Shown: positions 35,358-44,786, counted from the stretch's first letter. The stretch: DNA of 64,000 nt from Pseudacidovorax sp. (GCF_017991995.1 NZ_JAGOPN010000019.1:62001-126000), one strand, 5' to 3'. Notes: generated from the sequence alone by a model not told the origin. Translations and numbers: made by a program.

Positions 35358-37334
35358 ATGAAAGTGGATCTCAGCGAATTCGTCGGCATCTTCGTGGAGG
35401 AGGCCCGCGAGCACCTGGACGCGATGGAGTCGCTGCTGCTCGCCCTCAGCCCCAACCGGGTCGACGGCGAGATGCTGAACGCGCTGTTCCGGGCGGCGCA
35501 TTCCATCAAGGGCGGGGCCGCCACCTTCGGCCTCGACGAGGTCGCCGGGCTCGCGCATGTGGCGGAGTCGCTGCTGGACCGGCTGCGCGACCAGCGGCTG
35601 GCGCTCAGCGCCGACATCGTCGATGCGCTGCTGGTGGGCACCGACGTGATGCGGGCGCAGATCGCCGCCTTCGAGGGCCAGGCCGCGGTGCCGGCGCCCC
35701 AGGTGGAGGCGGCGCGGGCCCAACTGTCGGCGCTGGCCGGTCCGGTGGCGGTGCCCGCGCCGGCGGCCTGGCCGGCCCTCCCGGCCGAGGCGCCGCTGGC
35801 GACGCCGCCGTCCGCCGCGCTGCCCGCGCCTGTGGTTGGCGCCGGCGAAGCGAACGAAGCGACTGAAGCCGCCGGGTCCCTGGCCGGCGAGGGCGTGGCC
35901 TTCGGCTTCTTCGACGACGTGCCCGAGCCCTCGGCCGAGGCCCGGCCGGTGCCGGGCGCGGGCGCTGGTGCTGGTGCTGGTGCGGTCGCCGACGTCTGTG
36001 CCGTGCTGCCAGCGTCGTCCGCCATGGCCGAGCCGCCCGCCGTGGCCGCGTCCGCCGGCCTGCCGGCGCCCTCGGCCGGGGCGGGCGCGGCGCATGCGGG
36101 TCACGAATCCAGCTCCATCCGCGTGAGCGTCGACAAGGTCGACCAGATCATCAACCTGGTGGGCGAGCTGGTGATCATCCAGTCCATGCTGGCCCAGCAT
36201 GCGCTGGGCGACACGCCGCAGCAGGTCGAGCGGCTGCGCAGCGGCCTGGACCTGCTGGACCGCAACACCCGCGGCCTGCAGGAGGCCGCCATGGCCATCC
36301 GCATGATGCCGATCTCGGCCGTGTTCAGCCGCTTCCCCCGCCTGGCGCGCGACTTGGCGCAGCGCCTGGGCAAGGAGGTGGAGATCCGCCTGGACGGCGA
36401 GGGCACCGAGCTGGACAAGGGCCTGATCGAGCGCATCGTCGACCCGCTCACGCACCTGGTGCGCAACAGCCTGGACCATGGGCTGGAACTGCCCGCCGAG
36501 CGCCTGGCCGCAGGCAAGCCGGCGGCGGGCTCCATCACCCTCGCGGCCCGGCACGAGGGCGGAAGCGTCGTGATCGAGGTGGCCGACGACGGCCGCGGGC
36601 TTGACCGCGAGCGCATCCTGGCCAAGGCGCGCGAGCGCGGCATGGCCGTGCCCGAGCAGCCCACCGATGCGCAGGTGTGGGCGCTGATCTTCGAGGCCGG
36701 CTTCTCCACCGCGGCGGCGGTCACCGACGTCTCGGGCCGCGGCGTGGGCATGGACGTGGTCCGCCGCAACATCCAGGCCCTGGGCGGGCGGGTGGACATC
36801 CACAGCGAGAAGGGCCGCGGCACGCGCATCGCGGTACGGCTGCCGCTCACGCTGGCCATCCTCGATGGCCTGTCGGTGGCCTGCGGCGGCGAGGTCTTCA
36901 TCGTGCCGCTGGCCTTCATCGTCGAATCGCTGCGGGCCGAGGGCGACGCCGTGCGCAGCGTGGCCGGCGCGGGCCGCGTGCTGCGCATCCGTGGGCGCTA
37001 TCTGCCCGTGGTGGCGCTGCACGAGGTGCTGGGCCTGCCCGGCGGCACGCCGCCCGGCGCGGACGGCATCTTCATCGTGCTGGAGACCGAGGGTCAGCGC
37101 GTCGCACTCTTCGTGGACGCGCTGCTGGGCCAGCACCAGGTCGTCATCAAGAGCCTGGAGGCCAACTACCGCAAGGTGGCGGGCATCTCGGGCGCCACCA
37201 TCATGGGCGACGGCCGCGTCGCGCTGATCCTCGATGCGGCGGGACTGGGCCGTCAGGCGGCCTCGTCCGGCCGCCTGCCGTCGCCGCTGGAGAGCGCGGG
37301 CGCCTTCCTTTCCACCGAACCCCTTCCTGCCTGA
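35358..37334 (+). CDS. cheA: chemotaxis histidine kinase CheA
   Basis: 658 residues. The P1/Hpt domain has His48 in FRAAHSIKGGAATFGL. After it come about 140 residues of Ala/Pro/Gly-rich linker with no recognisable P2 CheY-binding domain. The dimerisation domain starts near 255 (SIRVSVDKVDQIINLVGELV), and the ATPase has VRNSLDHGLE, DDGRGLDRERI and SGRGVGMDVVRRNI. A CheW-like P5 domain ends the protein. It phosphorylates CheY and CheB in response to the receptors encoded beside it. Confidence 0.96.
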   Translation: MKVDLSEFVGIFVEEAREHLDAMESLLLALSPNRVDGEMLNALFRAAHSIKGGAATFGLDEVAGLAHVAESLLDRLRDQRLALSADIVDALLVGTDVMRAQIAAFEGQAAVPAPQVEAARAQLSALAGPVAVPAPAAWPALPAEAPLATPPSAALPAPVVGAGEANEATEAAGSLAGEGVAFGFFDDVPEPSAEARPVPGAGAGAGAGAVADVCAVLPASSAMAEPPAVAASAGLPAPSAGAGAAHAGHESSSIRVSVDKVDQIINLVGELVIIQSMLAQHALGDTPQQVERLRSGLDLLDRNTRGLQEAAMAIRMMPISAVFSRFPRLARDLAQRLGKEVEIRLDGEGTELDKGLIERIVDPLTHLVRNSLDHGLELPAERLAAGKPAAGSITLAARHEGGSVVIEVADDGRGLDRERILAKARERGMAVPEQPTDAQVWALIFEAGFSTAAAVTDVSGRGVGMDVVRRNIQALGGRVDIHSEKGRGTRIAVRLPLTLAILDGLSVACGGEVFIVPLAFIVESLRAEGDAVRSVAGAGRVLRIRGRYLPVVALHEVLGLPGGTPPGADGIFIVLETEGQRVALFVDALLGQHQVVIKSLEANYRKVAGISGATIMGDGRVALILDAAGLGRQAASSGRLPSPLESAGAFLSTEPLPA

Positions 37335-37342
37335 GGCTCCTC

Positions 37343-37819
37343 ATGCGCGCTGCCGAATCCGCCATTCCCGCCGCCGAACTCGCCGCCCAGATGGCGCAGA
37401 CCGGCATCCTCACCTTCCGGCTCGACACCGAGCACTACGGCATCGACATCCTCAAGGTGCAGGAGATCCGCAGCTACGAGCCGGTCACCCGCATCCCGCA
37501 GGCCGATCCGGCGGTGCGCGGCGTGATCAACCTGCGCGGCGCCATCGTGCCCATCGTGGACCTGCGGCTGCGCTTCGGCCTGCCGCAGGCCGACTGCGAC
37601 CGCTTCACCGCCGTCATCATCGTCAACGTCGGGGCCAAGGTCATCGGCATGGTGGTGGACGGCGTCTCGGAGGTGGTCACGCTCGCGGCCGAGCAGGTGC
37701 AGCCCCGGCCCGACATGGCCGCGGTCGACCTGTCGTGCATCACCGGCCTGGCCACGCTGCAGGACCGCATGGTCATGCTGCTGGACCTGGAGGCGCTGCT
37801 GGCCCACGTGGCGCAGTGA
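37343..37819 (+). CDS. cheW: chemotaxis adaptor CheW
   Basis: 158 residues, one CheW domain: ILTFRLDTEHYGIDILKVQE, then INLRGAIVPIVDLRLRFGLP, and a VDGVSEVV turn. It links receptor tips to CheA. The stop overlaps the GTG proposed for cheR. Confidence 0.95.
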   Translation: MRAAESAIPAAELAAQMAQTGILTFRLDTEHYGIDILKVQEIRSYEPVTRIPQADPAVRGVINLRGAIVPIVDLRLRFGLPQADCDRFTAVIIVNVGAKVIGMVVDGVSEVVTLAAEQVQPRPDMAAVDLSCITGLATLQDRMVMLLDLEALLAHVAQ

Positions 37820-38682
37820 GCAATTCCGCCGCCGCCATGCATGCGCCGACCGTGTCCGCACGCGAGTTCGACTACGGCCCGGCCGACTTCGATCGCGTGC
37901 GCCGCCTGATCCACGCGCGTGCCGGCATCGCCCTGGCCGAGAGCAAGGAGGCGATGGTCTACAGCCGGCTGTCGCGGCGGCTGCGCAGCTGCGGCATCGG
38001 GCGCTTTCGCGACTACCTGGACGCGCTGGAAGGCGATGCCGCCCAGCCCGAGTGGGAGCAGTTCGTCAACGCGCTGACCACCAACCTCACGGCCTTCTTC
38101 CGCGAGCCGCACCACTTTCCGGTGCTGATGCGCCACCTGCGCGGCCTGCGGCGGCAGCGGGCGCTTCGCGTGTGGAGCTGCGCCGCCTCCACCGGCGAGG
38201 AGCCGTATTCCATCGCCATGGCCGCCGCGCAGGAGTGGGCCAGCCCCAGTCCGCCGCTGGAGATCCTGGCGACCGACCTGGACACCCGCGTGCTGGCGAC
38301 GGCCGAGGCCGGCGTCTACGACCAGGAGCGCGTCGAGCGGCTGCCGCCCGATCAACTGCAGCGCCACTTCCTGCGCGGAACCGGCGCCAACGCGGGCCGG
38401 GTGCGCGTGCGGCCCGAGCTGCGGGCCCTTCTGGCCTTCCGGCCGCTGAACCTGCTGGCGCCCGACTGGCCTGCGCTGGCGCCCTTCGACGCCATCTTCT
38501 GCCGCAACGTCATGATCTATTTCGACAAGCCCACGCAATACCAGGTGCTGCGCAAGCTCGCCCGCCTGCTGGAGCCCGACGGGCTGCTCTTCGTCGGCCA
38601 TTCGGAAAGCCTGCTGTTCGCCTCGGACCTGTTCCGGCTGCGGGCGCAGACCGTGTACGAGCGCGTGAAGGCGGGGCCATGA
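37816..38682 (+). CDS. cheR: chemotaxis methyltransferase CheR
   Basis: 288 residues from a GTG at 37816 that overlaps the cheW stop; an ATG at 37837 would remove only seven residues. The N-terminal helical domain (LIHARAGIALAESKEAMVYS) precedes the SAM-binding domain (WSCAASTGEEPYSIAMAA, CRNVMIYFDKPTQYQVL, GHSES). It methylates receptor glutamates. The GWESF tail of the second MCP would be its docking site. Confidence 0.95.
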   Translation: MSNSAAAMHAPTVSAREFDYGPADFDRVRRLIHARAGIALAESKEAMVYSRLSRRLRSCGIGRFRDYLDALEGDAAQPEWEQFVNALTTNLTAFFREPHHFPVLMRHLRGLRRQRALRVWSCAASTGEEPYSIAMAAAQEWASPSPPLEILATDLDTRVLATAEAGVYDQERVERLPPDQLQRHFLRGTGANAGRVRVRPELRALLAFRPLNLLAPDWPALAPFDAIFCRNVMIYFDKPTQYQVLRKLARLLEPDGLLFVGHSESLLFASDLFRLRAQTVYERVKAGP

Positions 38683-38713
38683 GACGCGCAGCCGCCCGCA
38701 ACGGAGCCCGCCG

Positions 38714-39325
38714 ATGAGCATGGACCTGCATCCGGCCGGCAGCGGCACGCTGCACTACGAGACCGTCTTCGGTCGCCGCGGCGTGCGCGTGCTGCCCGGC
38801 GAGTTCCACGCCACCGCCGACGACCTGGTGCTCGTGACCGTGCTGGGCTCATGCGTGGCGGCCTGCATCCGCGATGCCGAACGGGGCGTGGGCGGCATGA
38901 ACCACTTCATGCTGCCCGACGCCGGCCCCGCCACCGGGCCGGCCGATTCGGCCCCGGCGCGCTACGGCAGCTATGCCATGGAGGTGCTGATCAACCAGCT
39001 GGTCAAGCTGGGCGCCCGCCGGAACCGGCTGGAGGCCAAGGTGTTCGGCGGTGCCAATGTGATCCCCGGCATGAACCAGGTCAACATCGGCCACCGCAAC
39101 GCCCGCTTCGTGCTCGACTTCCTGGCGACCGAACGCATCCCGGTGCGGGCGCAGGACCTGGCCAACACCTGCCCGCGCAAGGTGGCGTACTTTCCCCGCA
39201 CCGGTGAAGCCCGCGTCAAGCGGCTGAACGAGGCGCTGCCGGCCAGCGTGGCGTGCCGCGAGCAGTCCTACCAGGCCAGCCTGGCCCGCACGCCGGTGGC
39301 CGGCGCCATCGAGCTCTTCGACTGA
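38714..39325 (+). CDS. cheD: chemoreceptor glutamine deamidase CheD
   Basis: 203 residues. The catalytic cysteine lies in TVLGSCVAACIRD and the histidine in GGMNHFMLPD; KVFGGANV is also typical. CheD deamidates receptor glutamines and can bind CheC-type phosphatases, which is notable because a CheC/CheX-like gene is in the same operon. The stop shares a base with the cheB start (TGATG). Confidence 0.95.
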   Translation: MSMDLHPAGSGTLHYETVFGRRGVRVLPGEFHATADDLVLVTVLGSCVAACIRDAERGVGGMNHFMLPDAGPATGPADSAPARYGSYAMEVLINQLVKLGARRNRLEAKVFGGANVIPGMNQVNIGHRNARFVLDFLATERIPVRAQDLANTCPRKVAYFPRTGEARVKRLNEALPASVACREQSYQASLARTPVAGAIELFD

Positions 39326-40452
39326 TGCCGGACGAGCGCCTGCGCATCCTGGTGGTGGACGATTCGGCGCTGGTGCGCCAGGTGCTGTGCGCCATCATCG
39401 ATGCGCAGCCCGACATGCAGGCCGTGGCCACTGCCGGCGACGCCGCCGCGGCCCGGTCGCGCATCGCGGCGCTGGCGCCCGACGCGCTGACGCTGGACAT
39501 CCAGCTGCCGGGCATGAACGGCCTGGACTTCCTGCGCGAGCTGGCCGGCGGGCCGTCGCTGCCGGTACTGATCGTGGCCACGCCCACCGACGCCGAGGCG
39601 CAGGTCGCCCGGCAGGCCCGCGCGCTGGGCGCCTGCGGCGTGCTGCCCAAGCCGCGCCTGGGCGTGGCGCAGGGCCTGCGCGACGACGGCGACGCGATCT
39701 GCCAGGCCTTGCGCCAGGCGGTGCAGGAGACGCGGGCCGCGCGCGCGGCCGAGACGGCCCGTGCGCGGCCGGCAGCGGCCACCGCCCGCACCGACGACGG
39801 CCCGGCGGCGGGCGCCGATCGTGGGCCCGGCCCGGCGGCACCGCCCGGGCGCCGGGCGTGGCGGGGCGAGCGCGTCATCGTCGCCGGCGCCTCGACCGGC
39901 GGCACCGAGGCCTTGCTGCAGTTCCTGGCCCAGCTGCCGCCGCACTGTCCGCCCGTCCTGGTGGTGCAGCACATGCCGGCCGGCTTCACCCGCAGCTTCG
40001 CCGACCGGCTGGACCGCCACCTGCCGCTGCGCGTCGGCGAGGCCCGGGACGGCGAGCCGCTGCGTGCCGGGCAGGCGCTCATCGCGCCGGGCAGCCACCA
40101 TCTGGCCGTCCGGCGCGATGAGCAGGGCCGGCTGGAGGCGGCGCTGCTGGCGACGCCCCCGGTCAACCGGCACCGGCCGTCGGTCGACGTGCTCTTCGAC
40201 AGCGCCGCCCGGCTGCTGGGCCGGCGCGCCTGCGGCGTGCTGATGACCGGCATGGGCCGCGACGGCGCCGCCGGCCTGCTGGCGCTGCGCCGCGCCGGCG
40301 CCCTGACCTATGCGCAGGACGAGGCCAGCTGCGTCGTCTTCGGCATGCCCCGCGAGGCCATCGCGCTGGGTGCGGCGGGCCGGGTGCTGCCCCTGGCGCA
40401 ACTGGGCGAGGCGCTGATGCAGGACCTCGGCGATGCCGGTGCGGCGGCGTAG
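39325..40452 (+). CDS. cheB: chemotaxis methylesterase CheB
   Basis: 375 residues from the ATG at 39325. The receiver domain (RILVVDDSALVRQVL, LTLDIQLPGMNGLDFL, GVLPKPRLG) is joined by an Ala/Arg-rich linker to the methylesterase domain with the triad serine in AGASTGGTEAL, histidine in VQHMPAGFT and aspartate in TGMGRDGA. It removes receptor methyl groups. It is the last gene of the chemosensory operon; a terminator-like hairpin follows at 40590. Confidence 0.95.
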   Translation: MPDERLRILVVDDSALVRQVLCAIIDAQPDMQAVATAGDAAAARSRIAALAPDALTLDIQLPGMNGLDFLRELAGGPSLPVLIVATPTDAEAQVARQARALGACGVLPKPRLGVAQGLRDDGDAICQALRQAVQETRAARAAETARARPAAATARTDDGPAAGADRGPGPAAPPGRRAWRGERVIVAGASTGGTEALLQFLAQLPPHCPPVLVVQHMPAGFTRSFADRLDRHLPLRVGEARDGEPLRAGQALIAPGSHHLAVRRDEQGRLEAALLATPPVNRHRPSVDVLFDSAARLLGRRACGVLMTGMGRDGAAGLLALRRAGALTYAQDEASCVVFGMPREAIALGAAGRVLPLAQLGEALMQDLGDAGAAA

Positions 40453-40499
40453 GGATGCGCCGGGGCCGCCGCGGCGTCCGGCGGGGCCCTGGGGCGGTG

Positions 40500-40634
40500 C
40501 TACATTAGCGCCCGCGCCGCGCGACCCCCGCGAGGCGATGCGGGAGGTTACCGACCAGCCGGGCGAAGCCGGTTCCGGCGGTGCCTTCGAGGCCCCTCGA
40601 CGGGGCTTTTTTCTTTCTGGGCCAACAGCAGCGC
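40500..40634 (+). promoter_or_regulatory. structured leader upstream of the membrane histidine kinase
   Basis: Downstream of a TACATT box at about 40501-40506, which could be a -10, the sequence can form three successive hairpins: CCCGC/GCGGG (40527-40544), the palindrome GCCGGTTCCGGC (about 40568-40579) and the terminator stem at 40590. The middle part resembles the interspersed repeat seen at 54295 and 57022. No known riboswitch class is recognised. The leader could act as an attenuator for the kinase gene, or the hairpins may simply end the cheB message. Confidence 0.4.
40590..40614 (+). terminator. intrinsic terminator-like hairpin after cheB
   Basis: GCCCC (40592-40596) pairs with GGGGC (40602-40606) around TCGAC, extended by A-T and G-T pairs, and is followed by six T residues (40607-40612). 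It terminates the chemosensory operon, yet lies only about 22 bp before the kinase start codon at 40635. Confidence 0.7.
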
Positions 40635-42077
40635 ATGGATGCTCCGGTGACGTCGTTCGGCGGATGGCGCCATTCCTCGCTCGTGGGAATGACGCCTTCA
40701 CCCGTTTCCGGCGATGAGGCGGACCGCTGGGTCCGCGGCGAACTGGTGCGCTCGCTCATGCGGGCCGCCCGGGGCAACTACATCCTGGCGGCGGTGCTCA
40801 CGCCCGTCATCGTGGCCCTGAGCTGGCGCGACCTGCCCTGGTGGGTCGCCTCGCTCTGGGTGTTCCTGGTGGTCTGCGTCTCGCTCGCGCGGGTGCGCTT
40901 CGAGCACCTCTACCGGCTGCGCTACGAAGGCCGCGACGCCGATGCGCAGGAGCATTTCGTCCACCGCTACCGGCATCTCTGGGGCGCCAGCGGTGTCGTC
41001 TGGGGCATGTCGGCGTACCTGTTCTTCGAGCGCACTCCGCTGGTCAACCAGTTCATCTGCTGGTTCATCGTGGCGGGGGCCGCCACCTTCCCCGTGGTCA
41101 GCATCGCGCTGCATCCGCCGGTGCTGCGGCGCTACATGGCCTCGCTGTTCATCACCATGCTGCTGTGCATGGGCATCCGCGTGGCGGAGGTGGGCATCGA
41201 GGGCCTGCAGTTCGGGCTGCCCTTCGTGCTGCTGCCGGCGCTGCACTGGTGGCTGCTGCTGCACGCGGGCCGGCGCATCTACGAGACGGCACGCAACAGC
41301 TTCGAGCTGCTCTTCCACAACAAGATCCTGATCGCCTCGCTCACCCAGCAGCGGCAGGCGGCCGTCTCGGCGGTGGCGATGAAGAACCGCTTCCTGGCCA
41401 GCGCGGCGCACGACATGCGCCAGCCGGTGCTGGCGCTGTCGCTGTACGCCGACTGGCTGCGCAACGAGCCGGAGCTGGTGCACGAGATCGCGCCCAAGAT
41501 CTCGGGCGCCACGCAGGCGGTGAACGTGCTGTTCGACTCGCTGTTCGACCTGGCGCGCATCGATTCGGGCCAGGTGCGGCTGCACATCGAGCGGGTGGAC
41601 GTGGTGCAGCTGCTGCGCGACCTGGAGCTGCAGTACCGCCCGGTGGCCGAGGCCAAGGGCCTGCGCTTCCGGGTGCACATGGTGCCCGGCACGGTGTTGA
41701 CCGACCCGGTGCGGGTACGGCGCATGCTGGGCAACCTGCTGTCGAACGCCATCAAGTACACGCACGAGGGCGGCGTGCTGCTGGCGGCGCGGCAGACCCG
41801 CGAAGGGCTGCGGGTGGAAGTCTGGGACACCGGCATCGGCATCCCGCGCGAGCACCTGCGCGACGTCTTCCTGGAGTTCTACAAGGTGGCCGACCACGAC
41901 GCCGGCACCTCCGACGGCTTCGGCCTCGGCCTGGCCATCGTGGCGCGCCTGTCGCACGCCCTGGGCCATGCGGTGAGCGTGCGCTCCCGCGTCGGCCGCG
42001 GCAGCGTCTTCCGCGTGATGCTCACCGACGCCGACGAGACCCAGGCCCAGGCCCGCATGTCGGACGCCGTGGGCTGA
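40635..42077 (+). CDS. membrane sensor histidine kinase
   Basis: 480 residues from the ATG at 40635; an upstream ATG at 40581 lies inside the hairpin region and is rejected. Six or so membrane helices occupy about residues 45-220. The kinase core follows: SAAHDMRQPVLALSLYADWL is the H-box, LGNLLSNAIKYTHEGGVLLA the N-box, and DTGIGIPREH plus GFGLGLAIVARLSHALG complete the ATPase. There is no receiver. Kinases of this architecture are commonly paired with a LuxR-type regulator; the nearest one is at 46459, beyond the TonB/FecIR genes. It is convergent with the TonB receptor gene. Confidence 0.92.
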   Translation: MDAPVTSFGGWRHSSLVGMTPSPVSGDEADRWVRGELVRSLMRAARGNYILAAVLTPVIVALSWRDLPWWVASLWVFLVVCVSLARVRFEHLYRLRYEGRDADAQEHFVHRYRHLWGASGVVWGMSAYLFFERTPLVNQFICWFIVAGAATFPVVSIALHPPVLRRYMASLFITMLLCMGIRVAEVGIEGLQFGLPFVLLPALHWWLLLHAGRRIYETARNSFELLFHNKILIASLTQQRQAAVSAVAMKNRFLASAAHDMRQPVLALSLYADWLRNEPELVHEIAPKISGATQAVNVLFDSLFDLARIDSGQVRLHIERVDVVQLLRDLELQYRPVAEAKGLRFRVHMVPGTVLTDPVRVRRMLGNLLSNAIKYTHEGGVLLAARQTREGLRVEVWDTGIGIPREHLRDVFLEFYKVADHDAGTSDGFGLGLAIVARLSHALGHAVSVRSRVGRGSVFRVMLTDADETQAQARMSDAVG

Positions 42078-42092
42078 GCCTGTGGCCCTCGT

Positions 42093-44612
42093 TCACCAGC
42101 GGTAGGTGGCGGTGGCGACCACACGGCGTTGGTCGCCGTAGTAGCACGTCTGCGCAGTGCTGTCGCAATTGCTCAGGTACGTCCGGTTGGTCAGGTTGCG
42201 CACGTTGAGCGCCAGGCTCCAGCGGTCGATGTCGTAGGCCAGCAGCAGGTCGACCAGGGTATAGGCCGGCACCTTGACGGGTGTGCGCCCACCGTTGCCG
42301 TAGGTCGAGCCGGTGTGGCGCGCCCCGATGCCCACCTTCAGGCCGTTGGTGAAACGGTAGTCGATCCAGCCCGATAGCTGGTTCCGCGGTACGGCCAGGG
42401 CCTGTCTGCCGATCTGTTCGGGGTTGGCGCTGGCGGTGACGATGGCGCGCGGCGTGTAGCTGTAGGCCGCGGTGAGGTTCATGCGCGGCATCGGCTGCGT
42501 GGTGGCCTCCAGTTCCAGGCCACGCGTGGAGATCTCCCCGGTCTGGTAGGGCACGAAGTCCGGATCGAAGGTGATGTAGTTGCGCCGCCGCAGGTCGAAG
42601 ATGGCCGCGCTGTAGAGGCTGCGCGAGCCCGGCGGCTGGTAGCGCAGCCCCGCTTCGTATTGCCGCCCGGTCTCGGGCTCGAAGGGCTGGCGAGTCAGCG
42701 GGTTGAGCGCCGGGTTCGGGTTGAACGACTCGGTGTAACTCGCGTAGGGTGCGAGCCCGTTGGGCGCCAGATACACCAGCCCCGCGCGCTTGGTGAACCG
42801 GTGGTCGGCCACGCGCGAGGATGCACCACCCAGCCGGTCGAAGTTTTCCGTGCGCGCCTGGTCGTATCGGCCGCCCAGCGTGAGCTGCCAGCGCTCGCCC
42901 CACTTGATCTGGTCCTGCAGGTACAGGCCTGTCTGCTGCAGGCGCGTGCTGTCGATGGCATAGGGGTCGGGAATCTCGAACGGTCCGTTGGGGTAGACGG
43001 GCGCCGCGATGTCCAGCAGCGGTGCACTGCCGCCGCTGAAGGTGCGCGCCTCGAAGCGACTGCGCTGGTGGTCCAGGCCGAGCAGCAGCGTGTGCTGCCA
43101 GTCGCCGCGTCGCAGGTCGGCCTGCAGTTGGTTGTCGAGGCTCAGGCTGCGAGCCGACTCGCGGCTGCCGAAGAGCGTCCGGCTCAGCAGCCGGTAGTTG
43201 GCGGGGTTCAGCGGCTGCTCCGGGTCCGTCGCGACGAAGCGGGGCGCCTGCAGCCCGGCGTAGTCGAGCTTCATGTGCCCCGCCCGCAGGTTCTGGCGGA
43301 AGGTGAAGGTGTCGTTCAGCCTGTGCTCGAACTGGTAGCCGACCAGTGTCTGGTCCTGGTCGAAGCGGTCGAAGTGGCGATTGCCGATGTCGAGCGTGCT
43401 CGGAATGCGGCTGCCCACCGGCGTGGGTACCAGCGAGCCCTCGATGGGCCGGATGCGGGTGTACACGCCGGCGCGGTTGCGCATGAGTTGCGCATACAGG
43501 GTGAGCGAGGTGTCGCCCGACAGCCGCCATGTGAGCGACGGCGCGAGGTACGTGCGGTCGTCGTCCTTGTCGCCGGTCGGCATCCGCGCGTCACGCAGCA
43601 GGCCGACGACGCGGTAGCGCACCTGGCCCTCGGCGTCGAGCTTGCCCGAGAAGTCCCCGGCGATCTGCTTGTGGCCGTGGCTGCCCACCTGCATCTGCAG
43701 CTCGCGCACCGGCAAGGCTGTGGGCAGCTTGCTCACCACGTCGACCACGCCGCCCGGGCTGGCCTGGCCATAGAGCACCGACGCCGGTCCACGCAGCACG
43801 TCGATCCGTTCCGTGCCGTAGGGCTCGACCTTCCAGACGGCGAAGGTGTTGGCGTTGCGCAGTGGCAGGCCGTCCTGGTAGAAGCCCGGGCTGTAGGCAT
43901 CGAAACCGCGGATGCTGATCCAGTCGTAGCGCGAGTCGGCCCCGTAGGGCGAGATGTTGATGCCGGGCGTGTAGCCGAGCGCGTCGCGCACGGTGGTGGC
44001 GCCGATGGCCTCGATGCGCTCGGCGGTGACGACCGACAGCGACTGCGGTGTCTCGATGATGGGCGTGTCGGTCTTGCTGCCGGCTGCGCTCCGGCGCGCG
44101 AGATAGCCGCGCACCGGCCCGGTCGCGGCGTCGCCGTCCGCCGTGACGGTCACGGCCGGCAGGGCGGCCGTGGAAGGCGGCGCCACGGTCTGGCCTGCTT
44201 GCGCCGGGGCGGCGGGCGGCAATTGCGGGCGCAGCACGTAGGCGCCGTTGTCCAGCCGTGCCGCGCGCAGCCCGGTGCCGGCGAGCAGGGCCTGCAGCGC
44301 GGCGTCCACCGTGTAGGTGCCGCGAACGCCTGGTGTCTGCCGACCTTGTGTCTGCTCCGGGGTGAAGCTCAGCAGGACGTCGGCAGACGAGGCCAGCCGG
44401 TGCAGGGCTGACGCCAGCGGACCGGCCGGGATGTCGAAGGCGTGCGTAGCGGCGGTCTGCGCGACCGGGGCCTGGGCGCGGGCCTGCCCGGGCAGGGAGG
44501 CCAGGACCAGGCCGTCCAGCGCAAGCCAGGCCGCCGCGAAGGTGGGGCGCAGGACCGACCGGTGCCGCGACGGACGCCCGGGATGCAGGGGATGAAGGGG
44601 CTTGGCGCGCAT
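42093..44612 (-). CDS. TonB-dependent receptor with STN signalling domain (siderophore type)
   Basis: 839 residues from the ATG at 44612, preceded by the Shine-Dalgarno GAGGAAAT; the frame is open upstream to 44777. After a signal peptide come a secretin/TonB N-terminal (STN) domain (HAFDIPAGPLASALHRLAS, about residues 55-125), the plug (IETPQSLSVVTAERIEAIGA, then VLRGPASVLYGQASPGGVVD) and a 22-strand-type barrel ending in WSLALNVRNLTNRTYLSNC and a final YRW. Iron-siderophore receptors with an STN domain signal through a FecR/FecI pair, which is encoded just upstream. It probably imports a ferric siderophore of foreign origin, as no biosynthesis genes are near. Confidence 0.94.
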   Translation of the reverse strand: MRAKPLHPLHPGRPSRHRSVLRPTFAAAWLALDGLVLASLPGQARAQAPVAQTAATHAFDIPAGPLASALHRLASSADVLLSFTPEQTQGRQTPGVRGTYTVDAALQALLAGTGLRAARLDNGAYVLRPQLPPAAPAQAGQTVAPPSTAALPAVTVTADGDAATGPVRGYLARRSAAGSKTDTPIIETPQSLSVVTAERIEAIGATTVRDALGYTPGINISPYGADSRYDWISIRGFDAYSPGFYQDGLPLRNANTFAVWKVEPYGTERIDVLRGPASVLYGQASPGGVVDVVSKLPTALPVRELQMQVGSHGHKQIAGDFSGKLDAEGQVRYRVVGLLRDARMPTGDKDDDRTYLAPSLTWRLSGDTSLTLYAQLMRNRAGVYTRIRPIEGSLVPTPVGSRIPSTLDIGNRHFDRFDQDQTLVGYQFEHRLNDTFTFRQNLRAGHMKLDYAGLQAPRFVATDPEQPLNPANYRLLSRTLFGSRESARSLSLDNQLQADLRRGDWQHTLLLGLDHQRSRFEARTFSGGSAPLLDIAAPVYPNGPFEIPDPYAIDSTRLQQTGLYLQDQIKWGERWQLTLGGRYDQARTENFDRLGGASSRVADHRFTKRAGLVYLAPNGLAPYASYTESFNPNPALNPLTRQPFEPETGRQYEAGLRYQPPGSRSLYSAAIFDLRRRNYITFDPDFVPYQTGEISTRGLELEATTQPMPRMNLTAAYSYTPRAIVTASANPEQIGRQALAVPRNQLSGWIDYRFTNGLKVGIGARHTGSTYGNGGRTPVKVPAYTLVDLLLAYDIDRWSLALNVRNLTNRTYLSNCDSTAQTCYYGDQRRVVATATYRW

Positions 44613-44786
44613 GGGATTTCCTCGGAAGTGACAAGAAGTGCTCTCCCTGGTGAGGTGCCGCGAAACGGCGGATCGGGCAGTCGTCGAAGCAAAAAAACTT
44701 TGCGCGGCGCGCGCAGCAGGCCGTGCCAGGCGGCGACGGAGGGCAAGACCGGGCACCGCGGCGCACCCGCGGGCCACGCGGCGGCG

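Noticed and set aside
40581-40634. Upstream ATG for the membrane kinase
   Set aside because: It falls within the terminator hairpin and adds a non-conserved 18-residue stretch; the ATG at 40635 is a better start.
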